In this document: positions 1 through 10,776 of the stretch, piece by piece | How positions within the stretch are numbered: position 1 is the stretch's first letter | Layout of the letters: each line of letters opens with the position of its first letter | Assembly (NCBI GenBank): GCA_021845985.1 | Contig: JAJZES010000039.1 | Coordinates: forward strand, 46,079 to 110,078 | Direction: 5' to 3' | Source of the DNA: Pseudomonadota bacterium | Lineage (GTDB): Bacteria; Pseudomonadota; Alphaproteobacteria; Acetobacterales; Acetobacteraceae | Length of the DNA: 64,000 nt | Program-made: the position numbers and the translations under genes | The notes under the pieces: model-generated | What the model saw: only the letters and a program-made list of their open reading frames with translations | What the model was told of the DNA's origin: nothing | Databases searched by the model: none

Positions 1-42
1 GCGGTCCTGCTGGAGCGGGTGCGCGGGCGCAAGCGCGAGTAG
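1..42 (+). CDS. C-terminal end of an upstream CDS, cut by the window edge (…AVLLERVRGRKRE*)
   Basis: Open frame 1 from base 1 to TAG at 40-42; product not identifiable. Confidence 0.4.
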   Translation, partial: AVLLERVRGRKRE

Positions 43-114
43 GGCCGGGCGCCATTCCGGCCAGTGCCGCAGAAACGTCAACCAAACGTTGGGAAGCAAA
101 AGGAAGGTCCGTTC

Positions 115-1128
115 ATGCTGAAGTATCTCGCGGGCGCTGCGGTGATTGCGCTGACTCTCGCCGCCGGCAGCCATCCGGGCGTCGCCGCCGACAAAACCTA
201 CACCTTCGCGCTGGTGCCGAAGAACACCAACAACCCGTTCTTCGACGCGGCCCGCGACGGCTGCAAGAAGGCCGAAGCCGAATTGAAGGGCGCGATCAAG
301 TGCCTCTATATCGGCCCTGACGAACACGGCGGCGGCGAAGAAGAAGTCCAGGTCGTCGCCGACCTGATCGCCAAGCATGTCGATGGCATCGCCGTGTCGC
401 CAGCCAATGCGGCGGCGATGGGGCATGAGCTGGCGGAAGCCAAGAAGGCGGGCATTCCGGTGCTGACCTTCGACGCCGACCTGCTGCCCAAGGACCAGGG
501 CGAGCGCATCGCCTTCGTCGGCACGCACAACTACGAGATCGGCACCAATCTGGCCAAGATGGTGATGGCCAAGAAGCCGAATGGCGGCACCATCTGCATC
601 CAGTCCGGCGGCGCCGCCGCGGCCAACCACAACGAGCGTATGCAGGGCATCCGCGACGAGTTGTCGGGCACCAAGAGCGCTGAGGCGCCGGGCATCAAGC
701 TGACCGGCCAGAACGGCTGGAAAGAGGTCGATGGCTGCCCGCTGTACACCAACGACGACTTCACCGTCGCGGTGCAGCAGATGGAAGACATCCTCGGCAA
801 ATACCCCAACCTCGATGCCTTCGTGCCGACCGGCGGCTTCCCGGAGTTCGTCGAGCAGGCCTACAAGAGCGTCGCTGGCAAGTATAAGAGCAAGATCGCC
901 AACGGCACGCTGGTCGTCGCCGTCGCCGACACGCTCGGCATGCAGATCGATGAGCTGAAGCTCGGTCTCGCCACCGGCAATGTCGGTCAGCGGCCGTTCG
1001 AGATGGGCTACAAGGCGATGTATTTCCTCAAAGACATCAAGGACGGCAAGCCGGGTCCGCATGACCCGACCTATACCGGCCTCGACGTCTGCACGCCGCA
1101 GAACGTGGACCACTGCCTCGGCAACTGA
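115..1128 (+). CDS. Sugar-type ABC transporter periplasmic substrate-binding protein
   Basis: Signal peptide MLKYLAGAAVIALTLAAGSHPGVAA; RbsB-like fold motifs (FALVPKNTNNPFFDAARDGCKKA; DGIAVSPANAAAMGHELAEAKKAGIPVLTFDAD); RBS AAGGAAGG before ATG 115. Confidence 0.85.
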   Translation: MLKYLAGAAVIALTLAAGSHPGVAADKTYTFALVPKNTNNPFFDAARDGCKKAEAELKGAIKCLYIGPDEHGGGEEEVQVVADLIAKHVDGIAVSPANAAAMGHELAEAKKAGIPVLTFDADLLPKDQGERIAFVGTHNYEIGTNLAKMVMAKKPNGGTICIQSGGAAAANHNERMQGIRDELSGTKSAEAPGIKLTGQNGWKEVDGCPLYTNDDFTVAVQQMEDILGKYPNLDAFVPTGGFPEFVEQAYKSVAGKYKSKIANGTLVVAVADTLGMQIDELKLGLATGNVGQRPFEMGYKAMYFLKDIKDGKPGPHDPTYTGLDVCTPQNVDHCLGN

Positions 1129-1401
1129 GCTGCCGCAGCAGACCGACCGGACGACGGGCGGGCGGGGAGCGATCCCCGCCCGCTCGGCTGACTGCCCAGG
1201 CCGGCGCCGGCGCCGTCGGTCAACCGGTGCGGGCCGAGGCTGTTCGCCGGCTCGCAACATCGTGCGCGCGGTGCGGCTTGCCGTGGCAGGGAGCTGATGG
1301 CGGTGATCGTCCGGCGGCGGCTGGCGCACCTGATGCCGCGCCAGTAGCGTCGCCGGCGCGAGCTACCTATGCTCACGCGTCACTCCTGGAGACCCCAGCG
1401 C

Positions 1402-2184
1402 ATGCGCCTGGCCGCCGCCCTCTTCTCCGCCACCCTGCTCGTCGCCGCGCTGCCCGCCGCCGCCGCCGATATGGCTGCGCATCAGGCAGCCTATGCGCTC
1501 AAGCTCTCATCGACCAAAAACGGCGACGTGTCGCAGGCCAGCGGCACCATGACCTATGAGGTGCAGGACGCCTGCGACGGCTGGGCAACCCGCCAGCGGC
1601 TGCACATGATCCTGACCAACCGCGACGGCCAGGATGTCGATATGCTGTCGGACTATACGACCTGGGAAAGCAAGGACGGGCTGCGCCTGCGCTTCCGCAC
1701 CCGCCAGACCACCGATCAGGCGGTGACCAGCGACATCGCCGGCGAGGCGACGCTGAGCGCCACCGGCGGCCCCGGCACCGCGCATTTCACCAGCCCCGAG
1801 GAATCGACCAAGGACTTGCCCGCCGGCACGCTGTTCCCGATGACCCACACGGAAACCATGCTGGCCGCCGCCGTCGCCGGCAAGAAGTTCTTCGCCGTGC
1901 CGCTGTTCGACGGCACCTCGGCCGCCGGCGCGCAGGACAGTTCCATCGTCATCCTCAAATGGCAGGACGCCCATGCCGGCAAATGGCCCGATCTGGCGAC
2001 GCTGCCGAGCGGGATGTTTCACATCGCCTTCTTCGATCGCGGCCCGGACCATCCGCAGCCGGATTACGAGACCACGATGCGCTACTGGTCGAACGGCGTC
2101 GCCGATGACCTGGCGATGGATTTCGGTGACTTCGTCATGGGCGGCAAGCTGACCGAGTTCAAGCTGCTGCCGCATCATTGCTGA
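1402..2184 (+). CDS. EipB/DUF1849-like exported cell-envelope protein
   Basis: Signal peptide then AHQAAYALKLSSTKNGDVSQASGTMTYEVQDACDGWATRQRL, characteristic of DUF1849. Confidence 0.75.
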   Translation: MRLAAALFSATLLVAALPAAAADMAAHQAAYALKLSSTKNGDVSQASGTMTYEVQDACDGWATRQRLHMILTNRDGQDVDMLSDYTTWESKDGLRLRFRTRQTTDQAVTSDIAGEATLSATGGPGTAHFTSPEESTKDLPAGTLFPMTHTETMLAAAVAGKKFFAVPLFDGTSAAGAQDSSIVILKWQDAHAGKWPDLATLPSGMFHIAFFDRGPDHPQPDYETTMRYWSNGVADDLAMDFGDFVMGGKLTEFKLLPHHC

Positions 2185-2197
2185 CGCAGGACCGCCG

Positions 2198-3208
2198 ATG
2201 GACCTGTCGCGCCGCGCCGTACTGACCTCCGGCGCCGCCCTGGCCGCCGCCGGGGCGCTGCCCGCCGCCGCCGCCGTCGCCCCGGTGGCGGAGATCGCCC
2301 TGGTGATGAACTCCGCCGATGCCTCGGTCAGCGTCATCGACATGGCGACGCGGCGCGAGATTCGCCGCGAGCCGGTGCTGCGCGAGCCGCATCACTGGAC
2401 GCTGTCGCCCGACGGCCGCACCCTGCTGGTCGGCGATGCCGCCGGCAATGCGCTGTTCAGCTTCGACCCGGCGACCGGCGCGCCGCTCGGCCATCAGGTC
2501 TGCGCCGACCCCTATCAGTTGTGGATTTCGCCCCGCGGCAGCGTGCTTGTTGTCGCGGCGCTGCGGCTCGACCACATCGACATCTACGACGCCGCCGGCC
2601 GCACGCTGAAAAAGCGCATCGCCGCCCGCTCGATGCCGAGCCATATCGCCTTCTCCCCCGATGAGGCGATGGTCTTCGTCACCCTCCAGCGCAGCGGCGC
2701 GGTGATGGCCATCGACCTCGCCCGCCTCGCCCCGGTGTGGACACAGCCATCCGGGCCGACGCCGGCCGGCATCGTCTGGCACGATGGCCGCCTGCTGGTC
2801 GCCTGCATGGGCAGCGATCATGTCGCCGAGATGGACCCGGCCGACGGGCGGGTGCTGCGCCGCATCGTCACCGGCAAGGGCACCCACATCATCGCCCCGG
2901 CCCCGGACGGCGACACCATCTATGTCGGCAACCGCGTCGGCGGCACGCTGACCGCGCTCGACGCCGCGACGCTGAAGCCGCGGCAGAGCTTCACCCTGTC
3001 CGGCGGACCCGACTGCATCGCCTTCGCGCCGGACGGCAAGCTGTGGATCACCCGTCGCTTCACCACCACGGTTGCCGTGCTCGACCCGGCCAGCGGCAGC
3101 GTCGAGCCGATCACCGTCGGGCGCTCGCCGCATGGCATTTTCCTCAGCAGCGTGCTGCCGGCGGCGCGGCGCGATCCGGCGGCGGCGCTCGGCACCGCCT
3201 CGGTATGA
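2198..3208 (+). CDS. YVTN/YncE-like beta-propeller protein with Tat-like signal
   Basis: RRAVLTSGAALAAAGALPAAAA signal; repeated blades (SPDGRTLLVGDAAGNALFSFD, SPDEAMVFVTLQRSGAVMAID). Confidence 0.75.
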   Translation: MDLSRRAVLTSGAALAAAGALPAAAAVAPVAEIALVMNSADASVSVIDMATRREIRREPVLREPHHWTLSPDGRTLLVGDAAGNALFSFDPATGAPLGHQVCADPYQLWISPRGSVLVVAALRLDHIDIYDAAGRTLKKRIAARSMPSHIAFSPDEAMVFVTLQRSGAVMAIDLARLAPVWTQPSGPTPAGIVWHDGRLLVACMGSDHVAEMDPADGRVLRRIVTGKGTHIIAPAPDGDTIYVGNRVGGTLTALDAATLKPRQSFTLSGGPDCIAFAPDGKLWITRRFTTTVAVLDPASGSVEPITVGRSPHGIFLSSVLPAARRDPAAALGTASV

Positions 3209-4146
3209 CCGACCCGGCGCTCGCCGTCGCCGGCTGGCTGCAGCAGGCGCTGCTGCTGCCGCTGCTCTACCGGCTGGGCGCCATGCAGTGGGAGGATTTG
3301 TCATTCGGCTGGGCGCTGTTCGCGGTCTATGGGCTGGTGCAGGTGGCGGCGACCTTCGCCGTGTGCATGCCGCTGGAGCACTGGCGCCCGGTGGAACGCT
3401 GGCCGGACCGGCGGGCGGTGGCGACCGACATGCTTTATACTCTGGTCTCGCGCGTCGGCATCCTGCCGCTGGTCACCTTTGTCGGCTTCTATCAGGTGCA
3501 GGTCGCCTTCACCGGCTACCTCGCCGATCACGGCTGGGTGCCGCCGACGCTCGAACTGCTGGTGCCGCCGCTGCTCGGCCATCCGGTGGCGGCCTTCGTC
3601 GTCTATGCCGTGCTGCTCGACGGCGCCGAGTACTGGCGGCACCTTCTGTCGCACCGGGTCCGCTGGTGGTGGGCGCTGCATTCGCTGCATCACGCGCAGC
3701 GGCAGATGACGTTCTGGTCCGACGACCGCAACCATCTGCTCGATGACCTGATCGCGGCGCTGTGGTTCGGTGCCATCGCGCTGCTGATCGGCGTGCCGCC
3801 GCTGCAATTTCCCATGCTGGTGCTGGTGCTGCGCTTCCTCGAAAGCCTGTCGCACGCCAATGCGCGGGTCTCCTTCGGCTGGCTCGGCGAGCGGCTGCTG
3901 ATCTCGCCGCGGTTTCATCGCGCGCATCACGGCGTCTGGGCGGCGGGGCGGCGGAGCTGCAACTACGGCGCCATTCTGCCGTGGTGGGACATGATTTTCG
4001 GCACCGCCGATTTCGCCGCAAGCGCCGTGCACACCGGCGACCCGAGCGCGCCCGAGGCGCTGGTCAGCGGCGGCTACTGGGCGCAGCAGGCCGGCGGGCT
4101 GCGCCGCATGGCCGGCAGCCGCCGCCCTGCGGTGACCCAACGCTGA
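3205..4146 (+). CDS. Sterol desaturase/fatty acid hydroxylase family membrane protein
   Basis: Histidine boxes HLLSH, HSLHH, HRAHH; ATGA overlap with upstream CDS. Confidence 0.85.
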   Translation: MTDPALAVAGWLQQALLLPLLYRLGAMQWEDLSFGWALFAVYGLVQVAATFAVCMPLEHWRPVERWPDRRAVATDMLYTLVSRVGILPLVTFVGFYQVQVAFTGYLADHGWVPPTLELLVPPLLGHPVAAFVVYAVLLDGAEYWRHLLSHRVRWWWALHSLHHAQRQMTFWSDDRNHLLDDLIAALWFGAIALLIGVPPLQFPMLVLVLRFLESLSHANARVSFGWLGERLLISPRFHRAHHGVWAAGRRSCNYGAILPWWDMIFGTADFAASAVHTGDPSAPEALVSGGYWAQQAGGLRRMAGSRRPAVTQR

Positions 4147-5783
4147 TGGCCGGAGACCCCGCCATGCCCGGGATGAGCACCGCCGAAGCCGTCGTCGAAC
4201 GCCTGATCCAGCACGGCATCGACACCGTCTATGGCCTGCCCGGTGTGCACAACGACCCGCTGTTCGATGCGTTCTATGGCGCGCGCAACCGGCTGCGGGT
4301 GCTGCACACCCGCCACGAGCAGAGCGCGGCCTACATGGCGCTCGGCGCGGCGCTCGCCACCGGCCGGCCGCAGGCGTTCGCGGTGGTGCCGGGGCCGGGC
4401 TTCCTCAACGCCGCGGCGGCGCTGCTGACCGCCTATGGCGTGGGGGCGCCGGTGCTCGGCCTGCTCGGGCAGATCCCGCAGCGCGACATCGACCGCGGCC
4501 ACGGCCATCTGCACGAGTTGCGCGACCAGCTCGGCATCGCCCGCCATTTCACCGGCTTCGCCGCGCGCATCGAGGCGCCGCACGAGGCACCCGGCCTGGT
4601 CTCGGCCGCCCTCGCCGCCACCACCACCGGGCGGCCGGGTCCGGCGGTGCTGGAATGCGCGATGGATGTGTGGCCGCGCCGCGCCGCCATCCGCTTCGAT
4701 GATCTGCCCGCCCCGGCGGCGCCGCCGCCGATCGACGCCGCCGCCGCCGACCGCGCCGCCTCACTGCTCGCCGGCGCCGCCCGCCCGCTGATCGTCGTCG
4801 GCGGCGGCGCGCTCGCTGCGGCGGCCGAGGTGCGGGCGCTGGCCGAGCGGCTGGAGGCGCCGGTGCTGTCCTATCGCCGCGGTCGCGGCGTGCTGCCCAC
4901 CACACACCGCCTCGCCGTCAGCCTGCCGGTCGGCCATCGTCTGTGGCGCGATGCCGATGTGGTGCTGGCGATCGGCACCCGGCTGCATGCGCCGCAGGCA
5001 CAATGGGGCGTCGATGCCGGGCTGAAGATCATCCGCATCGACATCGACGGCGCCGCCGCCGGCCGGCTGCATCGCCCCGCCGTCGCCCTGACCGGTGACG
5101 CCGCCGCCTGCGCCGCCGCCCTGCTCGCCCGCCTGCCCGAGGCGCCGCGGCCGTCCCGCGCCGCCGAGCTGGAGGCGCATGCCGCCTGGTTCGCCACCCG
5201 GCTGGCGCGGCTGGAGCCGCAGATGGCATTCCTGCGGGCGATGCGCGCGGCGCTGCCGGCCGAGGGTATTTTCGTCGATGAGGTGACGCAGCTCGGCTTC
5301 GCCAGCCGCCTCGCCTTCCCGGTGCCGGGGCCGCGCAAATTCCTCTCGCCCGGCTATCAGGACAATCTCGGCTGGGGCTACGGCGCAGCACTCGGCGCCC
5401 AGGCGGCCTGCCCGGATGTGCCGGTGCTGGCCATCGCCGGGGATGGCGGATTCATGTACCAAGCCAGCGAACTCGCCACCGCCCGGCAGCACGGCCTGCC
5501 GGTCGTCGTCGTGGTGTTCGACAACGGGCTGTACGGCAATGTCCGGCTGATCCAGCGTGAGCAATACGGCGACCGCCGGATCGCCTCCGACCTGCACAAC
5601 CCGGATTTCGTCCGCTTCGCCGAGAGTTTCGGCGTCGCCGCCTGCCGTGCCGAGACGCCGGCGGCGCTGGAACGCGCCGCCGGCGATGCACTGGCCGCAC
5701 GCCAGCCGGCGCTGATCCATGTCCCCTGCGGCGAGATGCCCTCGCCGTGGGACATGCTGATGCTGCCCCGGGTGCGCGGCTGA
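4146..5783 (+). CDS. Thiamine-pyrophosphate-dependent enzyme (acetolactate synthase-like)
   Basis: HGIDTVYGLPGVHNDPLFDA N-term; AIAGDGGFMYQASELATARQHGLPVVVVVFDNGLYGN ThDP motif. Confidence 0.85.
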   Translation: MAGDPAMPGMSTAEAVVERLIQHGIDTVYGLPGVHNDPLFDAFYGARNRLRVLHTRHEQSAAYMALGAALATGRPQAFAVVPGPGFLNAAAALLTAYGVGAPVLGLLGQIPQRDIDRGHGHLHELRDQLGIARHFTGFAARIEAPHEAPGLVSAALAATTTGRPGPAVLECAMDVWPRRAAIRFDDLPAPAAPPPIDAAAADRAASLLAGAARPLIVVGGGALAAAAEVRALAERLEAPVLSYRRGRGVLPTTHRLAVSLPVGHRLWRDADVVLAIGTRLHAPQAQWGVDAGLKIIRIDIDGAAAGRLHRPAVALTGDAAACAAALLARLPEAPRPSRAAELEAHAAWFATRLARLEPQMAFLRAMRAALPAEGIFVDEVTQLGFASRLAFPVPGPRKFLSPGYQDNLGWGYGAALGAQAACPDVPVLAIAGDGGFMYQASELATARQHGLPVVVVVFDNGLYGNVRLIQREQYGDRRIASDLHNPDFVRFAESFGVAACRAETPAALERAAGDALAARQPALIHVPCGEMPSPWDMLMLPRVRG

Positions 5784-5786
5784 GCC

Positions 5787-7241
5787 TCACCCGGCGGCGT
5801 CTGCCACCGCGCGCGCCACGCCCTCGCCATAGGCCGGATCGACGCGCTGAAACAGCGCCACCTGACGGGCGACGATTTCTGCCGGCACGCCCTGCATCGC
5901 GGCGGCGATGTTGGCGAACAGGCGCCCCCGCTGCGCCGCGTCGAACAGCGCGAACAGCGCCCGCGGCTGGGCGAAATCGTCGTTGCCGAGACGGTGATCA
6001 TAGTGCGCCGCATCACCGGAAAGGTGCATCGGCGGCGCGGCGACCGAGGGGTCCTGTACCGGCCCGTTGAACGAGTTGGGTTCGTAATACGCATCCGTGC
6101 CGTGCGGCGCGTCGAAGCGCATCGCCCCGTCGGCATGGTAGGTGCGCACGGCCACGCGCGGCCGGTTGACCGGCAGCGCCTCATAATGCGTGCCGACGCG
6201 GTAGCGGTGCGCATCGGCATAGGCGAACACCCGCGCCTGCAGCATCTTGTCGGGCGAGAAGCCGATGCCCGGCACGACGTTGGAGGGCGAGAACGACGCC
6301 TGCTCGACCTCGGCGAAATAATGCGCCGGGTTGCGGTTCAGCTCCAGCACGCCGACCTCGATCAGCGGATAGTCCTTGTGCGACCACACTTTGGTCAGGT
6401 CGAACGGGTTGAAGTCGGTGGTCGCGGCCTGCTGTTCCGGCATGATCTGCACCGAGACGCGCCAGCGCGGAAAATCGCCGCGGGCGATCGCCTCATAAAG
6501 GTCGCGCTGGGCGCTCTCACGGTCATTGGCGATCACCGCAGCGGCCTCGGCGTTGGTCCAGTATTTGTGGCCCTGCATCGACTTGAAATGGAACTTTACC
6601 CAGAACCGGGTGCCGGCGGCGTTCCAGAAGCTATAGGTGTGGCTGCCATAGCCGTTAAGGAAACGATAGCCCTGCGGCAGCCCGCGGTCGGAGAACAGGA
6701 TCGTCACCTGATGCAGGCTTTCCGGCGACAGCGACCAGAAATCCCACATCGCCGTCGGCGAGCGCAGATTGGTCTGCGGATGGCGCTTCTGGGTGCGGAT
6801 GAAATCGGGGAATTTCAGCGGATCGCGGACGAAGAAAACCGGCGTGTTGTTGCCGACGAGGTCCCAGTTGCCTTCTTCGGTGTAGAACTTCACCGCGAAG
6901 CCGCGCACGTCGCGCTCGGCATCGGCGGCGCCGCGCTCACCGGCGACGGTGGAGAAGCGCAGCAGCGCCTCGGTGGTCTTGCCGACGCCGTTAAAGATCG
7001 CGGCGCGGGTATAGCGGCTGATGTCCTGGGTCACGGTGAAGCTGCCGAAGGCGGCGCTGCCTTTGGCATGCACCACCCGCTCGGGGATGCGCTCGCGGTT
7101 CTGCTGCGCCAGTTTTTCGATCAGGTAATAGTCTTCCAGCAGCACCGGGCCGCGCGGGCCGGCGGTGAGACTGTTCTGGTTGTCGGCAACCCTGTTGCCG
7201 CCGGTGGTGGTCAGCACCGGCCGGGCGGTGGCGTCGGTCAT
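5787..7241 (-). CDS. katA: Monofunctional heme catalase
   Basis: [75 protein letters not shown]: clade catalase signature. Confidence 0.93.
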   Translation of the reverse strand: MTDATARPVLTTTGGNRVADNQNSLTAGPRGPVLLEDYYLIEKLAQQNRERIPERVVHAKGSAAFGSFTVTQDISRYTRAAIFNGVGKTTEALLRFSTVAGERGAADAERDVRGFAVKFYTEEGNWDLVGNNTPVFFVRDPLKFPDFIRTQKRHPQTNLRSPTAMWDFWSLSPESLHQVTILFSDRGLPQGYRFLNGYGSHTYSFWNAAGTRFWVKFHFKSMQGHKYWTNAEAAAVIANDRESAQRDLYEAIARGDFPRWRVSVQIMPEQQAATTDFNPFDLTKVWSHKDYPLIEVGVLELNRNPAHYFAEVEQASFSPSNVVPGIGFSPDKMLQARVFAYADAHRYRVGTHYEALPVNRPRVAVRTYHADGAMRFDAPHGTDAYYEPNSFNGPVQDPSVAAPPMHLSGDAAHYDHRLGNDDFAQPRALFALFDAAQRGRLFANIAAAMQGVPAEIVARQVALFQRVDPAYGEGVARAVADAAG

Positions 7242-7321
7242 GGCGGTCTCCCTCGCGTCGTCGTCGGCAGGATGTAGGGCGGCCGTCCGATCGGTGGAAG
7301 TCGATGTTTCCTGCCGCCGCA

Positions 7322-7336
7322 ATCGGTGCTACCGAT
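7322..7336. promoter_or_regulatory. LysR-type T-N11-A palindrome ATCGGT-GCT-ACCGAT in the katA/oxyR intergenic region
   Basis: Perfect 6-bp inverted repeat with 3-nt spacer, 6 bp upstream of the oxyR-like ATG. Confidence 0.5.
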
Positions 7337-7342
7337 CGTTGC

Positions 7343-8287
7343 ATGACCCTCGCCGGCCTCTCGCTGCGCGACCTGGAATACGCCGTCGCTGTCGGCCGGT
7401 TGCGCCATTTCGGCCGCGCGGCCGAGCAATGCGGCGTCAGCCAGTCGGCGCTGAGCGAACAAATCCGCAAGCTGGAGGCCATTCTCGGCGTCGCCCTGTT
7501 CGAGCGGACGAGGCGCCGGGTCGAGCCGACGCCGCGCGGCGCGCTGTTGCTGCGCCGGGCCGAAGCGGTGCTGGCCGAGGCGCGCTTTCTGATCGCCGCG
7601 GCGCAGCATGCGGCCGAGCCGCTGAGCGGCGAACTGCGCCTCGGCGTGATCGCGACGCTGGGGCCATATTACCTGCCCGGCCTGCTCGGCGCGCTGCGGG
7701 CGCGCTTCCCGCGGCTGCAACTGCGCCTGACCGAGGCGCGCACGGCGGAGTTGCTGCAGCAGGTGCGGCGCGGCGAGCTGGATGCGGCGCTGCTGGCGCT
7801 GCCGGCGGACGATGCCGAGCTGTCGGCGCAGGCGCTGTTTTTCGAGCCGTTTCACCTCGTCTGCCCGGCGCAGCACGTGCTGTCGCAGATGGCGCGGGTG
7901 ACGCTGGCCGATCTCGATCGCGACGGGATGCTGTTGCTGGAGGAAGGGCATTGCCTGCGCGACCAGGCGCTGGCGCTGTGCGGTACGGCGGCGGCCGGGT
8001 CGCCGGCGCGCTTTGCCAGCAGCCTGGAAATGCTGCGCAACATGATCGCCGCGGGTGAGGGATTTTCGCTGCTGCCGCTGCTGGCCACCGCGGGGCGGGC
8101 GGCCGACGGGCTGACCCACTGCCGCAAGCTGGACGATCCGGCGGCCGGCCGCACCATCGGCCTGTGCTGGCGGCGCAGCGATCCGCGGGGGGAGGAGTTT
8201 CGCACCCTCGCCGCCCTGCTGGCGGCCGAGGCGCCGGCCGGCACTCGCCGCTGCCACGGCGCGGCAGTCGGCGGCGACGCGGTTTGA
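7343..8287 (+). CDS. oxyR: LysR-family transcriptional regulator, OxyR-like, divergent from catalase
   Basis: LSLRDLEYAVAVGRLRHFGRAAEQCGVSQSALSEQIRKLE HTH; divergent to katA. Confidence 0.85.
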   Translation: MTLAGLSLRDLEYAVAVGRLRHFGRAAEQCGVSQSALSEQIRKLEAILGVALFERTRRRVEPTPRGALLLRRAEAVLAEARFLIAAAQHAAEPLSGELRLGVIATLGPYYLPGLLGALRARFPRLQLRLTEARTAELLQQVRRGELDAALLALPADDAELSAQALFFEPFHLVCPAQHVLSQMARVTLADLDRDGMLLLEEGHCLRDQALALCGTAAAGSPARFASSLEMLRNMIAAGEGFSLLPLLATAGRAADGLTHCRKLDDPAAGRTIGLCWRRSDPRGEEFRTLAALLAAEAPAGTRRCHGAAVGGDAV

Positions 8288-8395
8288 ACCCGCCCACAGC
8301 ATTGTGTCGCCGCCATCGGCCGAACGCCGCCCGGCCGGCGCGCCGGGCGCGGCCGGAAGGCTTGCACTCCCTTTGCATCGGGCTACCTTCCACAC

Positions 8396-9208
8396 ATGCG
8401 GACTCCTGTGATCTCCCTGGCCCTGACCCTGGCGTTGTCCGCCGCCGCCCTGGCCGACCCGCCGCCGACCGTGGTGCATCTGATCTACGAGGGCTATTCT
8501 GCCGGGTTTCACATGCTTGACCTGCAGAGCGACGTGACCATCGGCAGCGACGGCTACCGCATTGAAATGGCCGGCCACACCGCCGGCATGATCGGCTTCG
8601 TCTATCACGCCAACTGGCATACCGAGGCGGATGGCAGTTGGACCGGCCCCGGCGTGCTGCCGGCGCATTACGACAACCAAGGCGAGTTCGGCGGCGAGCT
8701 GCGCCGCGTCGATATGGATTACCAGCAGGGCAATCCGGTGCTGCGCGTGCTCGACCCGCCGGACGACCACGAACACGGGCCGGTGCCCTCGACGCTGGAG
8801 CGGCATACGGTGGACGGGCTGTCGGTGCTGGCGCTGGCCATCCATCAGATCATGGACGGCGGCACCTGCATCGGCCGGGTGATGAGCTTCGACGGGCGCG
8901 AGGTCGAGGACCGCACGCTGCGCACCATCGGCATGGAACAACTGCCCAACACCGCGCGCTCGTCGTTCCAGGGGCCGGCGCTGCGCTGCGACGTGGAGAG
9001 CCACACCGTCGCCGGATTTTACCACAACGACGCGACCGAGGCGCAACGGCCGTACACCGACTCGATCTGGTTCGCCCGCCTCGCCCCGGACCTGCCGCCG
9101 CTGCCGGTGCGCTTCACCGCCACGACGCACCATACCGGCCGCGTGCTGCTGTATTTGACCGGCATGTCGCAGCACCCGTCCGGCGCGATGAGCGCAACGA
9201 CGAAGTAG
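8396..9208 (+). CDS. DUF3108-like exported protein
   Basis: Signal peptide; LIYEGYSAGFHMLDLQSDVTIGSDGYRIEMAGHTAGMIGF. Confidence 0.65.
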   Translation: MRTPVISLALTLALSAAALADPPPTVVHLIYEGYSAGFHMLDLQSDVTIGSDGYRIEMAGHTAGMIGFVYHANWHTEADGSWTGPGVLPAHYDNQGEFGGELRRVDMDYQQGNPVLRVLDPPDDHEHGPVPSTLERHTVDGLSVLALAIHQIMDGGTCIGRVMSFDGREVEDRTLRTIGMEQLPNTARSSFQGPALRCDVESHTVAGFYHNDATEAQRPYTDSIWFARLAPDLPPLPVRFTATTHHTGRVLLYLTGMSQHPSGAMSATTK

Positions 9209-9261
9209 CGCCCGGCGCGCCAACGCGACATGTTGCGCTCCCCCTGGCGAGAGTGCGCAAC

Positions 9262-10773
9262 GTGAGCCGAGCCCCCAATCTGCTGATCCTGATGGCCGAC
9301 CAGTTGTCGGCCCTTGCCCTGCCCGCCTATGGCAACCGCATCGCCCGCACCCCGCAGATCGACGCGCTGGCCGAACGCGGCGTGGTGTTCGACGCCGCCT
9401 ATTGCAACAGCCCGCTCTGCGCCCCCTCGCGCGGCGTGCTGACCTACGGCCGGCTGCCCTCCGGCACCGGCGTCTATGACAATGCCGCCGAGTTCCCCTC
9501 GCAGGTGCCGGGCTTCGCGCATTACCTGCGCCATGCCGGCTACCGGACGATTCTCACCGGCAAAATGCATTTCTGCGGCCCCGACCAGTTGCACGGGTTC
9601 GAGGAGCGGCTGACCACCGACATCTACCCCGCCGACTATGCCTGGACGCCGGACTGGCGGAACTTCGCGGCGCGGCCGGACTGGTATCATTCGATGGAAT
9701 CGGTGATCCAGGCCGGGCCGAGCACCCGCACCAACCAGATCGACTTCGACGAGGAAGTCACCTTCACCGCCCAGCAGAAACTGTTCGACATCGCCCGCGG
9801 CACTGATGCGCGGCCGTTCTGCATGGTCGCCTCGTTCACTCATCCGCACGATCCGTTCACCATCGGCAGCGAGTACTGGGACCGCTTCGGCGCCGCCGAC
9901 ATCCCGCCGCCCCGGCTGCAAGCCGCCGACGATCCGCACAGCCGGCGGCTGCGCCATGTCATCGGCATGGACCTCCAGCCGGTCACGCCGGCGCAGGTGC
10001 AGGCGGCGCGGCGCGCCTATTTTGCCGAGATCGCCTATTTCGATGACAATGTCGGCCGGCTGATGGCGGCGCTGCGGGCGGCGCGGCTGGCCGACAGCAC
10101 CATCGTCATGGTCATCGCCGATCACGGCGAGATGCTGGGCGAGCGCGGGCTGTGGTACAAAATGTCGTTCCATGAGCCGGCGGCGCGGGTGCCGTTGATC
10201 GTCGCGGCAGCCGGGCATTTCGCCCCCGGCCGGGTGGCGCAGGCGGTGTCGCTGGCCGATCTGCTGCCGACACTGGCCGAGATTGCCGGCGACGGACGGC
10301 CGCCCGACTATGCCGCGCCGATCGACGGGCGCAGCCTGCTGCCGCATCTCGGCCGCAACGGCGGACATGACGAGGCGATCGGCGAATATCTCGCCGAGGG
10401 CGTGGTTGCGCCGATGCTGATGATCCGCCGCGGGGCGATGAAATACATCCACACCCCGACCGACCCCGACCTGCTGTATGACCTCGCCGCCGACCCCGAC
10501 GAGCAGGTCAACCTCGCCGCCGCCGAACCGGCGCGCGCCGCGCCGTTCCGCGCCGAGGTGGCGCGGCGGTGGAACGTCGATGCGCTGCACGCGGCGGTGC
10601 TGGAGAGCCAGCTTCGCCGGCTGTTCGTTAGCGCGGCGCTGGCGGACGGGCGCCAGACCGCCTGGGACTGGAACCCGCCGCGCGACGCCAGCCAGATGTA
10701 TGTGCGCAACACGATGAAGCTGGAGGAGCTGGAGGCGATGGCGCGGTTCCCGAAATGGGCGGCGTCGCCCTGA
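9262..10773 (+). CDS. Sulfatase (choline-sulfatase-like)
   Basis: NLLILMADQLSALALPAYGNRIARTPQIDALAERGVVFDAAYCNSPLCAPSR sulfatase motif (C-x-P-S-R); GTG start. Confidence 0.85.
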   Translation: MSRAPNLLILMADQLSALALPAYGNRIARTPQIDALAERGVVFDAAYCNSPLCAPSRGVLTYGRLPSGTGVYDNAAEFPSQVPGFAHYLRHAGYRTILTGKMHFCGPDQLHGFEERLTTDIYPADYAWTPDWRNFAARPDWYHSMESVIQAGPSTRTNQIDFDEEVTFTAQQKLFDIARGTDARPFCMVASFTHPHDPFTIGSEYWDRFGAADIPPPRLQAADDPHSRRLRHVIGMDLQPVTPAQVQAARRAYFAEIAYFDDNVGRLMAALRAARLADSTIVMVIADHGEMLGERGLWYKMSFHEPAARVPLIVAAAGHFAPGRVAQAVSLADLLPTLAEIAGDGRPPDYAAPIDGRSLLPHLGRNGGHDEAIGEYLAEGVVAPMLMIRRGAMKYIHTPTDPDLLYDLAADPDEQVNLAAAEPARAAPFRAEVARRWNVDALHAAVLESQLRRLFVSAALADGRQTAWDWNPPRDASQMYVRNTMKLEELEAMARFPKWAASP

Positions 10774-10776
10774 GGC

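Noticed and set aside
2159-3304. 381-aa and other minus-strand ORFs across 1.5-5.7 kb
   Set aside because: GC-driven open frames antisense to genes with clear family motifs
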